Part shown: positions 48,903-57,632 of the stretch, piece by piece | Position numbering within the stretch: position 1 is the stretch's first letter | Layout: every line of letters begins with the position of its first letter | Source of the DNA: CADEDH01 sp047974625 | Lineage (GTDB): Bacteria > Actinomycetota > Acidimicrobiia > Acidimicrobiales > SZUA-35 | Direction: 5' to 3' | Assembly: GCA_047974625.1 (NCBI GenBank) | Contig: JBKECK010000068.1 | Location: 87,544 to 151,543, forward strand | DNA: 64,000 bases | Notes under the pieces: generated by a model | Seen by the model: the letters and a program-made list of their open reading frames with translations, nothing else | Told to the model about the DNA's origin: nothing | The model's database searches: none | Made by a program: the position numbers and the translations under genes

Positions 48903-49880
48903 GTGATCGACGGAGCGACCTCCCCCCACACGCGAACCGGTGGACCGACGACGGTGCTACCGGCCACCGTCGCGGTGTACGTGTGCACCCACCAGCGCAA
49001 CCGTGAGCTGGGCACCCTGCTCGACTCCCTGGCCGTCGCGGCCGAGCGGGTGGCCACCACCACCAGCGTCGGCGTCATCGTGATCGACGACAACCCAGAC
49101 GGGCGGGCCAGGGCCGTGGTCGAGGCGTCCGAGCGTACCTTCCCCTTGGGCTTGGGCTACCGGCATTCGGGGTCCCAGAACATCTCGGTGGCCCGCAACC
49201 TGGGTCTCGAGGCCACCATGGATCTCGCCGACTGGGTGGCCATGACCGACGACGACTGTGTGGTCCACCCTGACTGGCTGGAGCAACTGGTGGCCTGCCA
49301 GATGCGCCACGACGCCGACGCGGTCACCGGTCCCCTCCTGCCCACCTACCCCAACGGGGCACCGGGCTGGCTCACCGACGAGCCGTTCGAGGTCGACAAC
49401 GTCCTGGTCGAATCGGACGAGGACCGGCCAACCGATCGCTGCGCCACCAACAATTCGATGGTCCGGACCCGGCTCCTGCGGGACCATCCGGAGATCCGGT
49501 TCGATCCCGCCCTGGGCACTCTGGGCGGCGAGGACATGGTCTTCTTCGGGGCGCTCCACGCGGCCGGGATGCGGGCGTTCTTCACCCCGAAGGCCAAGAT
49601 CGACGACCCGGTCGCCCCGGATCGGCTCACCCTGCGCTACCAGCTCCGCAAGTCGTTGTGGCTCGGCAACTCGATGGCGGTGACCACCCTCCGCAACGGT
49701 GAGGCCGGTCGGGGCCGGGTCCTGCTGCGGGGTCTTAAGCGCACCGCAGACGCGCTGGCCCACCCCGTTCGGCAGCTGGCCGACGGCGGGGCCCCGCAGC
49801 TCCGGTTCACCGCCTCACGGGTGATGCTCGGTGCCGGTCTCGCCGCGGGCGCGTTCGGCGTCGCCATTCGCCACCACTGA
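48903..49880 (+). CDS. Family 2 glycosyltransferase
   Basis: A 325-residue GT-A enzyme. The fold starts with TVAVYVCTHQRNREL, the DXD-type motif is MTDDDCVVHPDWL, the acceptor region includes GPLLPTYPNG, and LGGEDMVFF is the later active-site loop (an EDxxF pattern typical of GT2). It transfers a sugar from a nucleotide-sugar donor to a glycan or lipid intermediate on the cytoplasmic face. GAGGAA precedes GTG 48903. It starts the glycan cluster and its tail overlaps the convergent acetyltransferase gene by 66 bases. Donor and acceptor are unknown. Confidence 0.85.
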   Translation: MIDGATSPHTRTGGPTTVLPATVAVYVCTHQRNRELGTLLDSLAVAAERVATTTSVGVIVIDDNPDGRARAVVEASERTFPLGLGYRHSGSQNISVARNLGLEATMDLADWVAMTDDDCVVHPDWLEQLVACQMRHDADAVTGPLLPTYPNGAPGWLTDEPFEVDNVLVESDEDRPTDRCATNNSMVRTRLLRDHPEIRFDPALGTLGGEDMVFFGALHAAGMRAFFTPKAKIDDPVAPDRLTLRYQLRKSLWLGNSMAVTTLRNGEAGRGRVLLRGLKRTADALAHPVRQLADGGAPQLRFTASRVMLGAGLAAGAFGVAIRHH

Positions 49881-50474
49881 GCCGGCCGCGGGCCCGGACC
49901 GGTCACGGCCCCGACGGCCCCGGTCGATGACCTTGGCCGGCACCCCGACGGCCAACGCACCGGGCGGCACGTCTCCGAGGACGACCGCGTTGGCCCCCAC
50001 CACGGCCCCGTCCCCCACCGTGATCGGACCGAGGATGACGGCGCCGGCGCCGACGTCGACCCCGCGTCCCAGCACCGGGGCCCCGCCGCTGGCCGCGTCG
50101 TCGACCGAACGGATGCCCATGGTGATGTTCTGACGCAACCGACAGTCGTCGCCGATCCGGCAGTAGCCGCTGATCACAATGCCGTTCTGGTGGTCGATCA
50201 CCACCCGGCGGCCCAGCTCGGTGGAGTAGTCAAGCTGGATACCGTAGGTGTTGCGGATCCGGGCGTTCAGGAACCGGTAGAGCAGGCTCAGGGGCAGGCG
50301 CAGCGGCCTCGAGCCGACCGACATCCGCCAGTTGCCGAACCGGTGGACGGCCACCGCCCAGAACCCGGGGCTGAGCTCCCGGTCGTGGGCCTCGAAGTCC
50401 TCCCGCCACAGCTCGACCAACGAGCGCCCGGGAGGATTCCGGTTACCGATCCACGTAGCGGTCTGTCCGGCCAT
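49815..50474 (-). CDS. Hexapeptide-repeat acyltransferase (serine acetyltransferase-like)
   Basis: A 219-residue protein. An N-terminal helical part (LVELWREDFEAHDRE and GFWAVAVHRFGNWRM) resembles the SAT N-terminus, and the C-terminal left-handed beta-helix (IGDDCRLRQNITMGIRSV, VDVGAGAVILGPITVGDGAVVGANAVV) forms the trimeric active site using acetyl-CoA. In a polysaccharide cluster such proteins often O-acetylate sugars. It ends inside the 3' end of the convergent glycosyltransferase gene, a tail-to-tail overlap of 66 bases. It is unlikely to serve cysteine synthesis given its neighbours, but that cannot be excluded. Confidence 0.82.
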   Translation of the reverse strand: MAGQTATWIGNRNPPGRSLVELWREDFEAHDRELSPGFWAVAVHRFGNWRMSVGSRPLRLPLSLLYRFLNARIRNTYGIQLDYSTELGRRVVIDHQNGIVISGYCRIGDDCRLRQNITMGIRSVDDAASGGAPVLGRGVDVGAGAVILGPITVGDGAVVGANAVVLGDVPPGALAVGVPAKVIDRGRRGRDRSGPAAGSVVANGDAERARGETGTEHHP

Positions 50475-50486
50475 CAGCCCAGCCCT

Positions 50487-51479
50487 TCACACCGGGGCCA
50501 CCCGTCGGGTCACCGCCGATTCCAGCGACCGGACGGCCCGGAACAGGGCGAGACCGGCCGACGACGAGCCCCCCACCGTAGCCATGAGCCGCCGCATCGG
50601 GGGCAGGGCGGGGGAGGCGGCGGCGAGCTGCCGGCGGATCTCCGGGCCGGCCACGCCGGCGTCTATGCCCTCCACGGCCCGGCCCCAACGGAGGTCGGCC
50701 CAGTAGGCCCTCACCTCGTCGAGCACGGGACCGGCGGTGGGGTGGTTGGCGAGGATCCGCTCGAAGACGAGGTCCTCGGCCTGGCTCAGCGACGCTGACG
50801 ACGAGGTGAGCGAGCCACCGTGCCACCGGTAGTCGACCAGGCGGCGGCGCACGTACCACACGGCGCAGCCCCGGACGAGCATGTTGTAGGTGAGCCACAG
50901 GTCGCAGGCCCAGGCGGTGTCCTCGGGGAAGTCGGTGGCCATGACCTCGTCCCGCCGGACCACGGCGGCCAGTTCGGGCTGCGGGGTGTTCCACACCGCA
51001 GACAGGCGCAGGGCCTCGTCGAGGCTGGGTTCGTGGCGCCCCTCGGGCAGGCGATCCCGGTGGGTCCGGTGGGAGAGCTGTTCGGTCAGATCGACCAGTG
51101 GATTCCCGTTCCCGTCGACCACGTCGAAGTCGGAGAAGGCCATGGCGATGGTGGGATCGTCGACCATCAGTGGCACGAGGGACTCGAGGAAGTCCGGGTG
51201 CCAGGCATCGTCGTCGTGCAGGGTGGCCACCAGGGGGGTCGTGGCGTCGCGGATCAGGGCCAGCCAGTTGCCCTGGGACCCGAGGTTGACCTCGTTGCGC
51301 CGGTACACGATCCGGGGGTCGCCGTAGCCGAGGGCCACCTGTTCGGATGCGTCGTCGGGCGAGTTGTCGCCGATGAACAGGACGAAGTCCCGATGGGTCT
51401 GGGCCAACACCGATTCGATGGCGTTGGCCAGCAGATCCGGCCGTCGGTACGTGGGCATGACGATGGTTACGTTGGGCAT
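50487..51479 (-). CDS. Family 2 glycosyltransferase
   Basis: A 330-residue GT-A glycosyltransferase. It opens with VTIVMPTYRRPDLLANAI, has SVLAQTHRDFVLFIGDNSPDD, and DXD as ATLHDDDAWHPDFL. The later EDTAWACDLWLTY resembles the ExD/W acceptor loop, and the segment after has a helical tail. ATG 51479 is selected since the upstream frame is not conserved. It lies between the acetyltransferase (12 bases after its stop) and the GH74-like gene (91 bases before its start), all on the minus strand, so these may be one operon. Sugar specificity is unknown. Confidence 0.85.
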   Translation of the reverse strand: MPNVTIVMPTYRRPDLLANAIESVLAQTHRDFVLFIGDNSPDDASEQVALGYGDPRIVYRRNEVNLGSQGNWLALIRDATTPLVATLHDDDAWHPDFLESLVPLMVDDPTIAMAFSDFDVVDGNGNPLVDLTEQLSHRTHRDRLPEGRHEPSLDEALRLSAVWNTPQPELAAVVRRDEVMATDFPEDTAWACDLWLTYNMLVRGCAVWYVRRRLVDYRWHGGSLTSSSASLSQAEDLVFERILANHPTAGPVLDEVRAYWADLRWGRAVEGIDAGVAGPEIRRQLAAASPALPPMRRLMATVGGSSSAGLALFRAVRSLESAVTRRVAPV

Positions 51480-51570
51480 TTCGCTGTCCGCTCCCTCGCG
51501 GTCCGGGGGCTCCTGCTGCTGGTTCGCGACGGTGGTGGTGCGGTCGCGGGTTCGGGGGCGGTCCTCCCGG

Positions 51571-53940
51571 TCATCGCAACCGCCCGACCTGGAAGGACGT
51601 GCCGGTGGTGCCAAGGTACAGCACCCCGAATTCGTCCGGATGACCCGTCAGGGCCTGGATCGGCAGGTAATTTCCGCCCGGATAGTGGGCCACGAGCTCT
51701 ATCGAGCCGAAGTTGTCCGTGGTGCGGTAGACGCCCTGGACGTTCTCGACGGTTCCCGCGAAATAGACGACCGCCGGGTCGCCGTCGGCGGCGCCGGCCC
51801 CCGTGCCGAGGGCCCGGACATCGGACACGCCGGTCACCGGGGTCCAGGTGGCGCCGCCGTCGGTGCTCTCGAACAGGGGGAAGCTGGCCTCGTCGAGCTC
51901 GCCGACGCTGAACAGCAGGTGGCCCTGCTCACCGGGCACCGCGATCAGTTGGGCGTTGAACCAGCCGTAGGGGAAGCCCACGGGCAGATCACCGGGGCCC
52001 AGACCCTCCCAGGTCCCGCCCCCGTCGCTGGTGCGGAACATCCCCAGCTCGGCGTGGAACAGGTAGAACGTGCCCGGCGCCACCGGGTCGGCCACCAGCA
52101 CCTTGCGATTCAGATAGTGGCGGAAGTGGGAGCCGCCGTCGAAGACCCCGTCGTCACCGATCATGTCCTCGGTGCCGGGAAGGTTGATCTCGGTCCACGA
52201 CTCGCCCCGGTCCCGGGTGAAGTAGGGGGCCTGGTTGAACGACGGCAGCCAGACGATGTTGTCGGGGTCGTCCGAGGCCACGGCGATGTCGCCGAAGCGC
52301 AGTTCCTCCGGATGCGAACCGTTGTCGTAGGACCCGAACCGGTTCCAGGTGGCCCCACCGTCGTCCGACCACGAGCTCCGGTAGGCCTCGCCGTCGCCCT
52401 CGCAGCAGAACCGGTGGTCGGCCACCACGGCCACCACGAAGTTGGGGTCCGCTGGAGTGGAGTCGAGGTCCCAGGCGGAGTTGAACCGGGTGGTCGGGCC
52501 GTGCACGGCCGAAGCCACCGTCTCGTCGGGGTGTTGGAACACCCCCCGGTCCCAGCGGGCCGACACCGGCAGCCCGTTCGGGGGTACGACGATGTCGTTG
52601 GCCACCATGTTCTCGATCCCCAGCGTGGCGCAGTCGAGCTGGACCACCGGCTGGTCGATGGTGGTGGTCCGCCACACCCCGAAGCCCTCCGGGAACCAGA
52701 GCAGGCCCGGCTCGTTCTGGTCGAACTCGAAGCTGGCGGCGCTCAGCCACTGGGTGGAGTCGCTGTGGTAGGCGTCGAGCCACGGGATCTGGGGGCACGA
52801 GGCGTTCACCTCGAGGTCGATCCACGAATCGCCGCCGTTGTCGGAACGCCACAGCGCCCCCGAGGTGACACCCTCCTCACCGATCACGACCACACCCGGG
52901 TTGTGGGGGTCGATCCCGACCGACGAGAACTCCCGGTCCGGCGACGGGCTGATGTCGGTGCTCTGGCCCGAGGCCGGGTCGTACCGCATCACCCGGCCCG
53001 GTTCCCGCTCGGTCATCACGAGACGGCCGTCCCCGTCCACCTCGGCGTCGTAGGGGATGGCCTCGGTCGCCCACAACTGCGACCAGGTCGCCCCGCCGTC
53101 GGTACTGGCGTAGACCCCGTCCCGGGCCACCCCGGCGTAGATGGTTCCCGCCCTACCGCCCACCTCGGCGCTGGTCTGGTCGACCAGGACGAACGGGATG
53201 CCTGGCATCTGGTCGTCGTCGGTGGGGCCGGCCGGGACCCCGTCGAGGCGGGTCCAGGTGGCGGCACCGTCGGTACTCTCCCACAGGCCCTCGCTCCGGG
53301 TGCCCAGATAGACCACGTCGGCGTTGATCGGATCGGCGGCCACCCGACCGCCACCGGTGCGCCATTCGGCGTTGCCGTCGAGCACCCACCGCTGGCCACC
53401 GTCCACCCAGGTGACGCCCCGATCGTCGCTGCGCAGCACCCGACCGTCGGCCTCCGACAGATCGTCACCGGCGGCCAGGTAGACCCGGTCCGGGGCGGCC
53501 GCGGTGACGGCGATCCCCTCCACCCGGTAGTCGCCGGGAGTGGGGACCGGCACGCCGGCGGCGTCGATCATCTGGGTCCACCGCTCGGCCTCCGCATCCC
53601 AGCGGTAGGCGCCGGCCACGTCGGTGCGGGCGTAGGCCAGATCGGGCACGGTGGGGTGGCTGACCAGGCCGGTCACGAACCCACCCGCCCCGGTGGGCAG
53701 CGGACCCCACTGGTAATCGGCCGAGATGTCCTCGACGCCGACCGGCACGTCGAGATCGCCATAGTCGGGGGGTGGGCCCGTCTCCGACGACGGGGGCGAC
53801 GTGGGGGGTGGCGTGGCGTCGTCGATGTCGTCACCACCGAGGAAGCGGAAGCCCAGGAACACGATCAACACAAGGGCCACCACGGCGCCACCGATCGCCA
53901 GGATCGCCGGAATTCTGGTCCGATCATTGAAGTTCTGCAT
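51571..53940 (-). CDS. Membrane-anchored GH74-like/BNR beta-propeller protein
   Basis: A 789-residue protein. One N-terminal transmembrane helix (about residues 11-34) is followed by a proline/aspartate linker and a series of Asp-box/BNR propeller blades (STDGGATW, SDDGGATW, RSDDRGVTW and others). The start of the propeller, PDLAYARTDVAGAYRWDAE, closely resembles GH74 xyloglucanases. GH74-like proteins may bind or cleave branched glucans, although active-site residues cannot be verified here. The ATG at 53940 is chosen because the longer frame is not protein-like. It probably faces outwards and acts on, or holds, the polysaccharide made by the neighbouring genes. Confidence 0.78.
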   Translation of the reverse strand: MQNFNDRTRIPAILAIGGAVVALVLIVFLGFRFLGGDDIDDATPPPTSPPSSETGPPPDYGDLDVPVGVEDISADYQWGPLPTGAGGFVTGLVSHPTVPDLAYARTDVAGAYRWDAEAERWTQMIDAAGVPVPTPGDYRVEGIAVTAAAPDRVYLAAGDDLSEADGRVLRSDDRGVTWVDGGQRWVLDGNAEWRTGGGRVAADPINADVVYLGTRSEGLWESTDGAATWTRLDGVPAGPTDDDQMPGIPFVLVDQTSAEVGGRAGTIYAGVARDGVYASTDGGATWSQLWATEAIPYDAEVDGDGRLVMTEREPGRVMRYDPASGQSTDISPSPDREFSSVGIDPHNPGVVVIGEEGVTSGALWRSDNGGDSWIDLEVNASCPQIPWLDAYHSDSTQWLSAASFEFDQNEPGLLWFPEGFGVWRTTTIDQPVVQLDCATLGIENMVANDIVVPPNGLPVSARWDRGVFQHPDETVASAVHGPTTRFNSAWDLDSTPADPNFVVAVVADHRFCCEGDGEAYRSSWSDDGGATWNRFGSYDNGSHPEELRFGDIAVASDDPDNIVWLPSFNQAPYFTRDRGESWTEINLPGTEDMIGDDGVFDGGSHFRHYLNRKVLVADPVAPGTFYLFHAELGMFRTSDGGGTWEGLGPGDLPVGFPYGWFNAQLIAVPGEQGHLLFSVGELDEASFPLFESTDGGATWTPVTGVSDVRALGTGAGAADGDPAVVYFAGTVENVQGVYRTTDNFGSIELVAHYPGGNYLPIQALTGHPDEFGVLYLGTTGTSFQVGRLR

Positions 53941-54539
53941 GCCACCTCGTAGCCGCGCCGCCACGCCGGAGCTGCCTGGGCGACGCCTGCTCGTTTCGGG
54001 GACCTTCGGCCCCGCGGGCAAACCAACCACCAAGTCCGGCGCAGCAGACCGGTCCCTCACCGACGCAAGCTCCGAGTATAGGAACAGCCCCTCCGCCCAC
54101 CCGGGGCACCTCTGCGGGGAGATCTACCCAGATACATCGACAATGGAACGGCCGCGTGGCCTTCCATCACCCAACCGGAGACGGCCGGATCGGGCCTCCC
54201 CCACCGTCATCACCCGAAGAGCCGGCCCCGACGACGTTCAGAATTCATACAGCATTACCGGAGGCAGTTTCCCATCGAGCCGGGGTGTGCGCAGCCGCGG
54301 TAACACCTCTCCCGTCGGACACCACAAAGCAGGACCTCCTGACGGGAGGGTCACTTCCGGGAAGGACAGGCGACAGGACACACCACCCGACGCAACGCAA
54401 CGCAACCGCAATGCCTGGGAACGGAGCGGGACCCGGTCGACACGAACACCACCGATCGAAATCACAAAACGGACCGGTATGTCGACTGGGTCGAAGTTCT
54501 CATGAAATCGAGACTGGCGGTGCCATAAGTTCCGACGCC
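53941..54539. other. Long intergenic region with lower GC
   Basis: Between the divergent GH74-like and GT25 genes there are 599 bases with no convincing gene. The part from about 54200 to 54540 is visibly richer in A and T than the rest of the window, for example around 54240 (AGAATTCATACAGCATTACC) and 54480. Such islands often hold regulatory DNA or mark transferred segments. No known operator was recognised. Confidence 0.5.
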
Positions 54540-55286
54540 ATGGATCTATTGGCAACCTTTGATCGCGTCTACGTGATCAATCTGGCCGAACGCGTTGACC
54601 GACGACGCGAGACGCTAGCCGAAATGGCCCGGCACGCGACCGCGGGCTCGATCGACGAGAAGGTGGAGTTCTTCCCGGCAAGAACGAGCGACGTTGCGGA
54701 TGGATTCAGCTCGCCGAACCTGAGGGGATGCTTCCTGTCCCATCTCGAGGTGCTCCGGCACGCCGAGGCCGCGGGCTGGGAGCGCATCCTGGTGCTGGAG
54801 GACGACGTCGAGTTCACACCGCAGGCCCGGGAGACGCTGACGCAGCTGCAACCCGAACTGCTGGCCGATGATTACGACGTGGCCCAGCTCGGCTACATGG
54901 ACATCCACGGCCACGTGGCCGACCTCGATCTCGACGGTCCGGGCCTCGTACCCTTCGACGGTGAGATCCTGGGCGCCCACTGCGTGGCCTATTCGGCCCA
55001 CGGGACCACGCGGGTACGGGACCACCTCGAACGACTCCTGACCGGCCCCCGCCACCACCCCCTCCGGGGCCCGATGTCACCCGACGGAGCGCTCAACGTG
55101 CTCCCCTGGATCGACCCCGACGCCCGTCGCCTCATCGCCGTGCCCTGCCTGGCCAACCAGCGGTCGTCACGCTCCGACATCACCCCCTCCTGGATCGACC
55201 GTGGCCCGGTGACCCGGGTGATGGCCGCCACCCTCCGCCGTTCGACCACCCTCCGGGGCCTGCGCCGCAAGGTGCCCACCGGCTGA
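54540..55286 (+). CDS. Family 25 glycosyltransferase (LPS biosynthesis type)
   Basis: A 248-residue GT25 enzyme. The start DRVYVINLAERVDRRRETLAEM is the family signature, FFPARTSDVADGFS is similar to the donor pocket, CFLSHLEVLRHAEAAGWERILVLEDDVEF carries the ED(V) catalytic motif, and the C-terminal end is basic. It likely transfers galactose or glucose in surface glycan synthesis. The ATG at 54540 is selected; the upstream open frame (from 54156) is low-complexity and implausible. Preceded by an AT-richer leader, it is isolated in orientation from its minus-strand neighbours. Confidence 0.85.
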   Translation: MDLLATFDRVYVINLAERVDRRRETLAEMARHATAGSIDEKVEFFPARTSDVADGFSSPNLRGCFLSHLEVLRHAEAAGWERILVLEDDVEFTPQARETLTQLQPELLADDYDVAQLGYMDIHGHVADLDLDGPGLVPFDGEILGAHCVAYSAHGTTRVRDHLERLLTGPRHHPLRGPMSPDGALNVLPWIDPDARRLIAVPCLANQRSSRSDITPSWIDRGPVTRVMAATLRRSTTLRGLRRKVPTG

Positions 55287-55369
55287 CCGGGCCGTGGCAG
55301 CAGCCTCCTTAAGGGCAGTCGCGTTCTTTCCGACAGCACCGCCCTTTCGACAGCACCGGGGCGGCCCCC

Positions 55370-56275
55370 TCAGCGGGAGGTGGACGTCGGTCCCGGGGTG
55401 GAGCGACGGGTCCGGCTGCGGATGGCCTCGCCGACCAGACCCCGGACGCGGCCGAGGGCAATGGCGCCCCGCCGGAGGGTGCCCTCCACGGTGGGCCGGG
55501 CGGCTCGTTGGCCGTTGGGACGCAGCAGGGTGCCCGATCCGGCCTCTCCCCCGGGCAGGCCGTAGCGGACCAGCACCTCGGAATGGCCCCGGCCGTAGAG
55601 GTAGTGCTGGCGGAGCATGGGCCACAGGCCCTCGCGGTGGCGGTACAGAATGACGGCCCCGGACACGAAACCAATCCGGTAACCGGCCCGGTCCAGCGAC
55701 CAGCCGAAGGCAATGTCCTCGCACCGGGTGAGGTCGGTGTCGAAGCCCGAGACGGCTTCGAACGCCTCCCGGCGGACGGCGAGGTTGCCGGACAGGACGT
55801 ATTCGTGGCCGTGGAACCGGGGTAGGGCCCCCGGGGTGGCCGGAGGCCGCCACGCCGACTGGTGGGGCGGGGCCAGGGTCGTCTCGTCGACATGGCCGGT
55901 GACCGCGTCGTAACCGTCGAGGCCGGCCACCAGGGCGTCAAGCCAGCCCGGATCGGCCAGGTCGTCCGTGTCGCAGAAGGCCAGCACGCCGGCCCGGGCA
56001 GCCGGGACCGCACCGTTGCGGGCGCCGGCCGCACCCGGGGTGGCGTGGCTGGGCACGATCCGGAGGCGGTCGTCACCGAGGACGTCCACCAGGGTCCGCA
56101 GGGCCGATCCGGCCGCCGGATCCGCCGTGTTGAGCGACAGGAGGACCTCGAAGTGGAGGTCGGTCTTCTGGTCCAGCACCGACTCGACGGCCGGCCGCAC
56201 CAGGTCATCGACCCGACCGACCGGCATGATCACCGACACGTCAGGCCGGGGTCCGGAGGGGATCGACTCAACCAT
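55370..56275 (-). CDS. Family 2 glycosyltransferase
   Basis: A 301-residue GT-A enzyme: DVSVIMPVGRVDDLVRPAV, SVLDQKTDLHFEVLLSLN, DXD-like AFCDTDDLADPGWL, and a late ED motif RCEDIAFGWSLDRAG. ATG 56275 overlaps the stop of the flippase gene by eight bases, so co-translation is likely. It is the last gene of a minus-strand unit GT4 / flippase / GT2. No membrane helices are seen, so it acts on a lipid-linked intermediate in the cytoplasm. Confidence 0.85.
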   Translation of the reverse strand: MVESIPSGPRPDVSVIMPVGRVDDLVRPAVESVLDQKTDLHFEVLLSLNTADPAAGSALRTLVDVLGDDRLRIVPSHATPGAAGARNGAVPAARAGVLAFCDTDDLADPGWLDALVAGLDGYDAVTGHVDETTLAPPHQSAWRPPATPGALPRFHGHEYVLSGNLAVRREAFEAVSGFDTDLTRCEDIAFGWSLDRAGYRIGFVSGAVILYRHREGLWPMLRQHYLYGRGHSEVLVRYGLPGGEAGSGTLLRPNGQRAARPTVEGTLRRGAIALGRVRGLVGEAIRSRTRRSTPGPTSTSR

Positions 56276-57632
56276 GCCCCGCTCCTACCGCAGGATCGGG
56301 CTCGAAGCCCTCGGCGACACGCCGTTCCTCCAAACGCCGGTCGTGGCGGCGCTGCAGGTAGACGAGAACGGCCCAGGACACCACGGCCATGATCCCCTCG
56401 CTGATGTAGCTTCCCCACACCGCCCCCCTCCAGCTCATCGACGGGATCAGGAGCAGGTAGCACCCCATGGCCAGGGCGGCGGTGAGGATGAGCAGCACCG
56501 TGCGCAGGAAGGTGAAACCTAGACCGAGGATGCCGTTCTGGGGGAACATGACCAGGACTTGGACGGCCATGACCCCGCTCAGCAGGCGGAGCATCTCCAC
56601 CGACCCCTCGAAATCGCTGCCCATGATCATCGGGAAGAGCGGCGCCGTCACCCAGATGGCGGCGGCGAACACGGCGCAGTAGACGAGGGACACGCCACAG
56701 AACCGGACGGCCCGACGGAGGTGCACCCCTGGGGCGTCACCGTCGCTCTCCAAGAACCGCTGGTGGGTGACGTGGATAAAGCTGGCCACGGGGATGGTGC
56801 CCATGCCGATGATCCGGAAGGCGGCCGAGTACAGGCCGTTGTCGGTGTCGTAGCCGTTGCCGACCAGGACGATCTTGTCGCCGTCCTTGGTGAGCGAGGA
56901 CGCGGTGATGCCCGTGGAATAGGTCGCACTGGACCGTAAGTGGTTCCACCGGATTGGGCCCGGCCGGACCGGGAGGTGCAGGCGGCGGCTGATCGTCGGC
57001 ATGAGCCAAAGCCCCAACAGCACGTTGATGGCCAGGTAGCTGAGCCCGAAGGTGCCGATGGTCAGGGTTCCGGTGACGGAGAGGATCAGGAGGCTGATCA
57101 CCTTGAAGACGGGTGGCAGGAGCTTCACCTTGACCATGTCGGGAAAGCCGATGCCGGCCTGGACCACGTTGGCGATGATCTGGACGATGGGGAAGGCGAC
57201 GAACTCCGACGCCATGACCACGAACGTCACCCAGGCGGGGAGACCCTCCACGATCAGGACACCGATCACGGTACCGATGACGGTGAGCAGGCTGCCCAGG
57301 ATCAGGGTGAGGGAGATCGTCGACCCGGCCACCGCCTCGAGCGGCTCGTGATCGCGGATGGCGTGCTGCAGCACGGTGAGGCTCATCCCGGAGGCGGCCA
57401 GTGGGCCGAGGGGGGCGATGATGGCGTACAGGCCGGCGTAGAGCCCGTAGCCCTCGGTTCCCAGGTTCCGCCCCAGCAGGTAGAACGAAACCAGGACGCT
57501 CAACAACATCGAGCCCTCGAACACGAGGCCCCACACGGTGTCCTTGGCCAGGTCGGCGTCGCCGATCTTCAGCGACAGGGACCGCATGCGGCCCCCGATG
57601 GCGGCGCGGAGCCGGGACGGGCCGTCGCTCAC
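56268..57632 (-). CDS. Polysaccharide-transport flippase (MOP/Wzx family)
   Basis: A 454-residue integral protein with about 12 to 14 hydrophobic helices. It has the MOP-superfamily plan: KDTVWGLVFEGSMLLSVL at the first helix, LAASGMSLTVLQHAI, and RWNHLRSSATYSTGITAS entering the second half. It likely flips an undecaprenyl-linked sugar across the membrane. GTG 57632 overlaps the GT4 gene's stop (GTGA), and its own end overlaps the next GT2 by eight bases. It lacks a PST polymerase partner (Wzy) in this window, so polymer type is open. Confidence 0.85.
   Translation of the reverse strand: MSDGPSRLRAAIGGRMRSLSLKIGDADLAKDTVWGLVFEGSMLLSVLVSFYLLGRNLGTEGYGLYAGLYAIIAPLGPLAASGMSLTVLQHAIRDHEPLEAVAGSTISLTLILGSLLTVIGTVIGVLIVEGLPAWVTFVVMASEFVAFPIVQIIANVVQAGIGFPDMVKVKLLPPVFKVISLLILSVTGTLTIGTFGLSYLAINVLLGLWLMPTISRRLHLPVRPGPIRWNHLRSSATYSTGITASSLTKDGDKIVLVGNGYDTDNGLYSAAFRIIGMGTIPVASFIHVTHQRFLESDGDAPGVHLRRAVRFCGVSLVYCAVFAAAIWVTAPLFPMIMGSDFEGSVEMLRLLSGVMAVQVLVMFPQNGILGLGFTFLRTVLLILTAALAMGCYLLLIPSMSWRGAVWGSYISEGIMAVVSWAVLVYLQRRHDRRLEERRVAEGFEPDPAVGAGHG

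Noticed and set aside
48800..49006. 68-residue plus-strand frame before the GT2 gene
   Set aside because: Arginine/proline-rich, overlaps the GT2 start region in another frame, no homology.
51364..53952. 862-residue plus-strand frame opposite the GH74-like gene
   Set aside because: GC-driven open frame antisense to a clear BNR propeller protein; no hydrophobic core, no motif and no ribosome site.
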